A program made the position numbers and the translations under genes. The notes under the pieces were generated by a model. That model was not told where the DNA came from. It saw only the letters and a program-made list of their open reading frames with translations, and searched no databases. From Actinoplanes utahensis (GTDB lineage Bacteria; Actinomycetota; Actinomycetes; Mycobacteriales; Micromonosporaceae), in assembly GCF_016862455.1 (NCBI RefSeq), contig NZ_BOMZ01000018.1:1-64000 (forward strand): a DNA stretch of 64,000 nt. The letters run 5' to 3'. The stretch's first letter is position 1. Each line of letters starts with the position of its first letter. Of this stretch, positions 59,593 through 64,000 are shown in pieces.

Positions 59593-61347
59593 GTGACGAC
59601 CGTTGCGCCGTCGCCGATCGCGACCCGACCATACCCGGTCCGGCGGCAGGTCAAGGGCTCGGCGTTTGCCCGGATCCTGCGGACGACGGACGCGAAGCAG
59701 ATCGGGATCATGTACATGATCACGGCCTTCGTGTTCTTCCTGCTCGGTGGCCTGATGGCGCTGCTGATGCGCGCGGAGCTGGCCCGCCCGGGCATGCAGC
59801 TGCTGTCGCCTGAGCAGTTCAACCAGCTGTTCACCATGCACGGCACCATCATGCTGCTGTTCTTCGCCACGCCGATCGTGTTCGCGTTCGGCAACTACGT
59901 GGTGCCGATCCAGATCGGCGCCCCGGACGTGGCGTTCCCGCGGCTCAACTCCTTCGCTTACTGGCTCTACCTGTTCGGTGGCCTCATCACCATCGGCGGG
60001 TTCTTCACGCCGGGTGGCGCCGCCGACTTCGGCTGGTTCGCCTACACGCCGCTGAGCAACAGCCTGCACTCGCCGGGTGTCGGCGGGAACATGTGGGTCG
60101 TCGGCCTGGCCCTCTCCGGTCTGGGCACGATCCTCGGCTCGGTCAACCTGATCACCACGATCCTGACCCTGCGGGCCCCGGGCATGACCATGTTCCGGAT
60201 GCCGATCATGACGTGGAACATGCTGGTCACCGCGCTGCTCGCGGTGATGGTCTTCCCGTTCCTGGCGGCCGCGCTGTTCGCCCTCGCCGCGGACCGCGTC
60301 CTCGGCGCGCACGTCTTCGACGTGGAGACCGGCGGCCCGATGCTCTGGCAGCACCTCTTCTGGTTCTTCGGCCACCCCGAGGTGTACATCATCGCCCTGC
60401 CGTTCTTCGGCATCATCACCGAAGTCATCCCGGTCTTCAGCCGCAAGCCCGTCTTCGGCTACAAGGGCCTGGTCGCCGCGACCCTGCTGATCGGCGCGCT
60501 GTCGATGTCGGTGTGGGCGCACCACATGTTCGCCACCGGTCAGGTGCTGCTGCCGTTCTTCAGCTTCCTGAGCTTCCTGATCGCGGTCCCGACCGGCATG
60601 AAGTTCTTCGTCTGGATCGGCACCATGTGGCGGGGCCAGATCAGCTTCGAGGCGCCGATGCTCTTCGCGGTCGGCTTCATGGTGACGTTCCTCTTCGGTG
60701 GTCTGTCCGGCGTCCTGCTCGCCTCGCCGCCGATCGACTTCCACGTCTCCGACTCGTACTTCGTGATCGCGCACTTCCACTACGTGCTCTTCGGCACGAT
60801 CGTGTTCGCGGTGTTCTCCGGCATCTACTTCTGGTTCCCGAAGATGTTCGGCCGGATGCTCGACGAGAAGCTCGCGAAGATCCACTTCTGGCTCACGATG
60901 ATCGGCTTCCACGGCACCTTCCTGGTGCAGCACTGGCTGGGCACGAAGGGCATGCCGCGGCGGTACGCCGACTACCTGCCGGCCGACGGGTTCACCTTCC
61001 TGAACACGTTCTCCACGATCGGCTCGTTCGTTCTCGGCCTGTCGACCCTGCCGTTCATCTACAACGTGTGGAAGTCGTACAAGGTCGGCAAGCTGGTCAC
61101 CGCCGACGACCCCTGGGGCCACGGCAACTCGCTGGAGTGGGCCACCACCAGCCCGCCCCCGCTGCGTAACTTCGACCGGATGCCGCGGATCCGCTCCGAG
61201 CGGCCCGCCTTCGACCTGAAGTTCCCGGAGCTGGCCGCCGGCCAGACCATCGCCGGCCCGCCGGAGGGTGGCGCCAGGCCGCTCAGCGCCGAGTCCGACG
61301 GCGGCGCCACGTACGCCGAAGACGTCAGCACCGATCGCGACCGCTGA
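59593..61347 (+). CDS. ctaD: Cytochrome c oxidase subunit I
   Basis: Catalytic subunit of the aa3-type terminal oxidase, 584 residues with about twelve membrane helices. Haem and Cu-B ligands are visible: [32 protein letters not shown] and [11 protein letters not shown]. Actinobacterial CtaD typically works in the cytochrome bc-aa3 supercomplex. GGAGG sits before GTG 59593. It stands alone, with a terminator after it and no ctaC/E in the window, as is common in actinobacteria. Confidence 0.96.
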   Translation: MTTVAPSPIATRPYPVRRQVKGSAFARILRTTDAKQIGIMYMITAFVFFLLGGLMALLMRAELARPGMQLLSPEQFNQLFTMHGTIMLLFFATPIVFAFGNYVVPIQIGAPDVAFPRLNSFAYWLYLFGGLITIGGFFTPGGAADFGWFAYTPLSNSLHSPGVGGNMWVVGLALSGLGTILGSVNLITTILTLRAPGMTMFRMPIMTWNMLVTALLAVMVFPFLAAALFALAADRVLGAHVFDVETGGPMLWQHLFWFFGHPEVYIIALPFFGIITEVIPVFSRKPVFGYKGLVAATLLIGALSMSVWAHHMFATGQVLLPFFSFLSFLIAVPTGMKFFVWIGTMWRGQISFEAPMLFAVGFMVTFLFGGLSGVLLASPPIDFHVSDSYFVIAHFHYVLFGTIVFAVFSGIYFWFPKMFGRMLDEKLAKIHFWLTMIGFHGTFLVQHWLGTKGMPRRYADYLPADGFTFLNTFSTIGSFVLGLSTLPFIYNVWKSYKVGKLVTADDPWGHGNSLEWATTSPPPLRNFDRMPRIRSERPAFDLKFPELAAGQTIAGPPEGGARPLSAESDGGATYAEDVSTDRDR

Positions 61348-61360
61348 CCCGATCCACCCC

Positions 61361-61393
61361 GAACGGCCCGTGCTCACCGAGCGCGGGCCGTTC
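61361..61393 (+). terminator. Terminator after ctaD
   Basis: GAACGGCCCGTGCTC and GAGCGCGGGCCGTTC form a 15-bp stem with one G-T pair and a 3-base loop. Confidence 0.8.
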
Positions 61394-61554
61394 GCGTCTC
61401 GTGACCGGGCGGTTCCTGTCCCGTGGTGAGAGGCTCGCCCCTCGGTGGGCGCGGGCCGTTTGTGTTTCGTCACATCGCGCCGGTGAGCAGTCTTAACCAT
61501 TGGCTTTTCGTCGTACCCCCACGGCAGGATGGGCGGCGGAGGTCAGGATCCAAC

Positions 61555-62892
61555 ATGCTGCTCACGCCTTACCGCGAAACACTCGCGCTGCCGAAGATCA
61601 CGTCCGTGCTGGTGGTCGCGACCCTCGCCCGCGTGCCCATCGCGGCGGCGACGGTGGTGCTCACCCTGCACGTCGTCGAGGGTCTCGGCATGAGTTACGG
61701 CGCGGCCGGCCTGGTCGGCGCGGCGTCGACGATCGGCGGTTCGATCGGCGCGCCGGTGATGGGCCGTCTCATCGACCGCTGGGGGCTGCGGCCGGTCCTG
61801 GTCCTCACCACGGTCGCCGAGGTGATCTATTGGCTCGTCGCGCAGGCGCTGCCCTATGGGGCGCTGCTCCCGGTCGCCGCAGTCGGCGGATTCCTGGCGC
61901 TGCCGGCCTTCTCGGTGGCTCGGCAGGCGATCGCCGCGCTCACCCCCGAATCGCACCGGCTGCCCGCGTTCGCGCTCGACTCGATGACCACCGAGCTGTC
62001 ATTCATGGCCGGGCCCGCGCTCGGCGTGCTGATCGTCACCACCGGCAGCTCCCGAGGCGCGATGTTCGCCCTGGCCGCCGGCATCCTGCTCGCCGGCATC
62101 GGCCTGTGGCTGCTCGACCCGCCGGTCCGGGCCGCCCACGAGGCCCCCGTGTCCAGCGGCGAGCGGGTGCCCCGCAGCACCTGGCTCAAGCCCCGGTTCT
62201 TCGCCGTCCTCGCCGTCACCATGGCGGCCACCCTGGTCCTCTCCGGCACCGACGTGGCAGTGGTGGCCACCCTGCGGGCCTCCGGCGACCTGGAGTGGGC
62301 CGGTCTGGTGCTGGCGCTCTGGGCGCTGTTCTCGCTGATCGGCGGTTTCCTTTACGGCACCGTCCGCCGCGGCCTGCCCATCCTGGTGATCTTCACACCG
62401 ATGGCCCTGCTGACCATCCCGGTCGGCCTGGGCGGCGACCACTGGTGGCTCCTGGCGCTGCTGCTGATCCCGGCCGGCGCCCTCTGCGCCCCGACGATCA
62501 CCGCCAGCTCCGACGCGATCAGCCGGATGATCCCGGCCACCGCCCGCGGCGAGGCGATGGGCATGCACAACTCGGCCCTGACCGTCGGCGTGGCCTGCGG
62601 CGCCCCACTGGCCGGCCTGGCCATCGACCACTGGGGCCCGGCGTGGGGATTCGCCGCCGTCGGCACGGTCGGCGTCCTGGTGGCCCTGCTGGTCCTCCCC
62701 GCCGAGCTGCGCCGCCGCCGCGACACCCCTGCCCACCTCGAGCCTGACTCGTCTGTCGACGGCGAGCCTGCCGTGTCTGCGCACGGCGACCGTGCCGGCG
62801 AGCCTGGCTTGTCTGTCGACGGCGAGCCTGCCGTGTCTGCGCACGGCGACCGTGCCCGGTCCGTTCGCGGCGAGTCGGGTTCGTCCGCTTAG
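61555..62892 (+). CDS. MFS transporter (drug/metabolite exporter type)
   Basis: A 445-residue major facilitator with twelve helices: GRLIDRWGLRPVL between helices 2 and 3, and GEAMGMHNSALTVGVACGAPLAGL in the C half. The C-terminal tail after residue 395 is hydrophilic and repeated (SVDGEPAVSAHGDRA twice, 60-base period). AGGA is eight bases before ATG 61555. No neighbouring regulator identifies its substrate. Confidence 0.83.
   Translation: MLLTPYRETLALPKITSVLVVATLARVPIAAATVVLTLHVVEGLGMSYGAAGLVGAASTIGGSIGAPVMGRLIDRWGLRPVLVLTTVAEVIYWLVAQALPYGALLPVAAVGGFLALPAFSVARQAIAALTPESHRLPAFALDSMTTELSFMAGPALGVLIVTTGSSRGAMFALAAGILLAGIGLWLLDPPVRAAHEAPVSSGERVPRSTWLKPRFFAVLAVTMAATLVLSGTDVAVVATLRASGDLEWAGLVLALWALFSLIGGFLYGTVRRGLPILVIFTPMALLTIPVGLGGDHWWLLALLLIPAGALCAPTITASSDAISRMIPATARGEAMGMHNSALTVGVACGAPLAGLAIDHWGPAWGFAAVGTVGVLVALLVLPAELRRRRDTPAHLEPDSSVDGEPAVSAHGDRAGEPGLSVDGEPAVSAHGDRARSVRGESGSSA
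62751..62856 (+). repeat. 60-bp-period repeat at the MFS C terminus
   Basis: 46 identical bases at 62751-62796 and 62811-62856 encode two copies of a 15-residue tail segment. Confidence 0.8.
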
Positions 62893-63035
62893 CACTGCTG
62901 CGGCGGATCTCGCCGTCGAGCGGTTTCGGGTCGGCGGCGCGTGCGCTCATCGTCGGCCGCTCCGCCATTCCGGACGTGCTACCGCCACAGCCGCTGTGGT
63001 CCGCTACGGGCCCCCGACGACGGCCAGAATGCCAC

Positions 63036-63067
63036 GGATCAGCGGATCAGCGGATCAGCGGATCAGC
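63036..63067. repeat. 8-bp tandem repeat (GGATCAGC x4)
   Basis: Four exact head-to-tail copies (63036-63043 to 63060-63067) at the start of a decayed region. Confidence 0.85.
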
Positions 63068-63075
63068 GAAGGCGG

Positions 63076-63385
63076 GGCCGTAGCTGTCCACGCATGTCGC
63101 GAGAGTGGTGGTGTGGGTGGTTGTGGCGCGATTTGGCCCGTAGCTGTCTACGCATGTCGCGGGAGCCGTGGTGTGGGTGGTTGTGGCGCGATTTGGCCCG
63201 TAGCTGTCTACGCATGTCGCGGGAGTGGTGGTGTGGGTGGTTGCTGCGGTCCGCTACGGGCCGTAGCTGTCCACGCATGTCGCGGGAGTGGTGGTGTGGG
63301 TGGTTGTGGCGCGATTTGGCCCGTAGCTGTCTACGCCTGTCGCGGGAGTGGTGGTGTGGGCAGTTGCGGTTCGATTCGGGCCGTT
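63076..63385. repeat. 60-bp tandem repeats, about five copies
   Basis: A unit beginning TAGCTGTCYACGCMTGTCGC recurs at 63081, 63141, 63201, 63263 and 63323 (periods 60, 60, 62, 60). A partial sixth copy follows. All frames remain open on both strands because the period is a multiple of three, so any reading of a protein here is unsafe. No spacers as in CRISPR. The region 62893-63640 contains no recognisable gene. Confidence 0.88.
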
Positions 63386-63517
63386 GGTGGCCACTCACTC
63401 TTGCCGGGAGCTGCGTGGTTCGCGCGATTCCCGCGCCGGCGTTATCGGCCCGGTGTTCTGCGGGATCGATCTGCCGGCACGGTCCACCGGGACGGCCAAT
63501 CGTGGGTGAGACCGTGC

Positions 63518-63640
63518 CGGGCCTGCACGGGAGGCGCCGGGGGACGATCGTGAGGGAGCGCCTACCGCAGCCGCGGGGAGCCACGGAACGTGCGTGGCCC
63601 GTACCGGGGAAAGGTTGAAAGAGGGAGAGCCGCAGACCGG
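63518..63640. repeat. Dispersed intergenic repeat, copy 2
   Basis: Matches the block at 47135-47250. Here it directly abuts the truncated 3' end of the endonuclease/exonuclease/phosphatase pseudogene. Confidence 0.75.
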
Positions 63641-64000
63641 AAGCGGAGCAGGCGGTGGAGATGCTCAGAGAGTCGCCGCTGTAGCTGCCGACGAGACGGT
63701 GCCGACGGGCGAAGATCAGATCAATCTTGGCGCTGCCGCCGCACGGCGGGGTGGCGCCGCACGGCGGGGTGGCGCCGCACGGCGGGGTGGCGCCGGGGGT
63801 GCCGGGGGCGGTCCACTCGCCGTACCCGAGGCAGTTGCCCGAGTCGTTGTCGTCCAGCTCGCGGTAGGCGCCGGTGTTGCCGTTGTTGTTGGCGACGTTC
63901 AGCGTCGGCGAGTATCAGTTGTCGAGCCGGCCGTAGCGGGCTGGCCGTTGAAGTCTCCGGCGATGACGGCGGTGTTGTAGGCCTCCATGCGGGCCGGCCT
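63641..64000 (-). pseudogene. Endonuclease/exonuclease/phosphatase-family remnant
   Basis: On the minus strand the frames encode VIAGDFNGQP, then after a shift YGRLDN-stop-YSPTLNVANNNGNTGAYRELDD, GYGEWTAPGTPG and KIDLIFARRHRLVGSYSGDSLS. These are EEP-family active-site and strand motifs (GDFN, KIDLIF). There is one frameshift near 63944 and a TGA where a Trp is expected near 63929, and the C-terminal DHR-type motif is missing. The N-terminal part lies beyond the window. An 18-bp repeat sits inside it. Confidence 0.78.
63738..63791. repeat. 18-bp tandem repeat (three copies) inside the EEP remnant
   Basis: GCCGCACGGCGGGGTGGC three times exactly (63738-63755, 63756-63773, 63774-63791), coding for repeated PCGATP on the minus strand. 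Confidence 0.88.

Noticed and set aside
63076..63385. CRISPR array
   Set aside because: Units are contiguous 60-62-bp copies with no unique spacers, and no cas genes are nearby. The Cas4-like nuclease at 34 kb has no array beside it either.
62792..63618. Cys/Trp-rich repeat proteins encoded by the 60-bp array
   Set aside because: Several frames on both strands are open only because the period is a multiple of three; no start site or conserved ends.

Overview
The window is very GC-rich (roughly 70%) with GTG/ATG starts and strong Shine-Dalgarno sites. It carries actinobacterial hallmarks: a mycothiol-dependent formaldehyde dehydrogenase, DUF397/DUF6879/DUF5753 regulators, a FxSxx-COOH peptide gene and ctaD. 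A complete single-membrane type IV pilus operon alongside these points to Micromonosporaceae, most likely Actinoplanes or a close relative. The genus is inferred from gene content and not proven.

Layout. 0-7.7 kb: a secreted protein with ten fibronectin-III repeats and two pectinesterase domains, a secreted lytic-transglycosylase-like protein, mtnP and a YqgE protein. 7.7-13.5 kb: tRNA-Ala(GGC) with a 5.6-kb integrated element, bounded by an exact 30-bp repeat of the tRNA 3' end. The element carries an AlpA-like HTH gene, a tightly overlapping four-gene operon ending in DUF397, and a DUF6879/HTH-DUF5753 regulatory set, but no recombinase. A frameshifted tyrosine-integrase fragment lies just outside the distal repeat, followed at 13.8-15.9 kb by a DUF433/PIN-like toxin-antitoxin pair and an XRE regulator. 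16-24.7 kb: response regulator and pilO-N-M-D-A-C-T-B, all on the minus strand. 24.7-27.3 kb: a GlxA-like regulator, an MFS transporter and a STAS protein.

27.4-33.2 kb holds parts of a FxSxx-COOH peptide system: an FxsT-like NB-ARC/TPR protein, a HExxH protein translationally coupled to an FxSxx peptide, and a GGDEF-EAL protein between them. No radical-SAM enzyme is in the window. 33.3-52.6 kb reads like a defence and conflict island. It contains a RecB/Cas4-like Fe-S nuclease followed by an unrecognised 591-aa protein, then an operon of an SF1 ATPase, a T4 beta-protein homologue and a PrimPol. Next come an ESX-type secreted toxin module (YbaB-like, EspC-like, CdiA-type nuclease toxin, candidate immunity protein) and a 1448-residue SF1 helicase with a C-terminal Vsr/MTES_1575-type nuclease. 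The beta-protein operon and the nuclease/591-aa pair are the best candidates for an undescribed system.

52.9-62.9 kb: a PAS/degenerate GGDEF/EAL protein, a cupin, a MarR-mscR operon, a LigD-like protein whose ligase lysine is replaced, an FAD monooxygenase, ctaD and an MFS exporter. 62.9-64 kb is decayed and repeat-rich: 8-, 18- and 60-bp tandem repeats, a dispersed repeat that also occurs at 47.1 kb, and an endonuclease/exonuclease/phosphatase pseudogene running off the end. Short tandem repeats with periods divisible by three recur inside coding sequence across the window.
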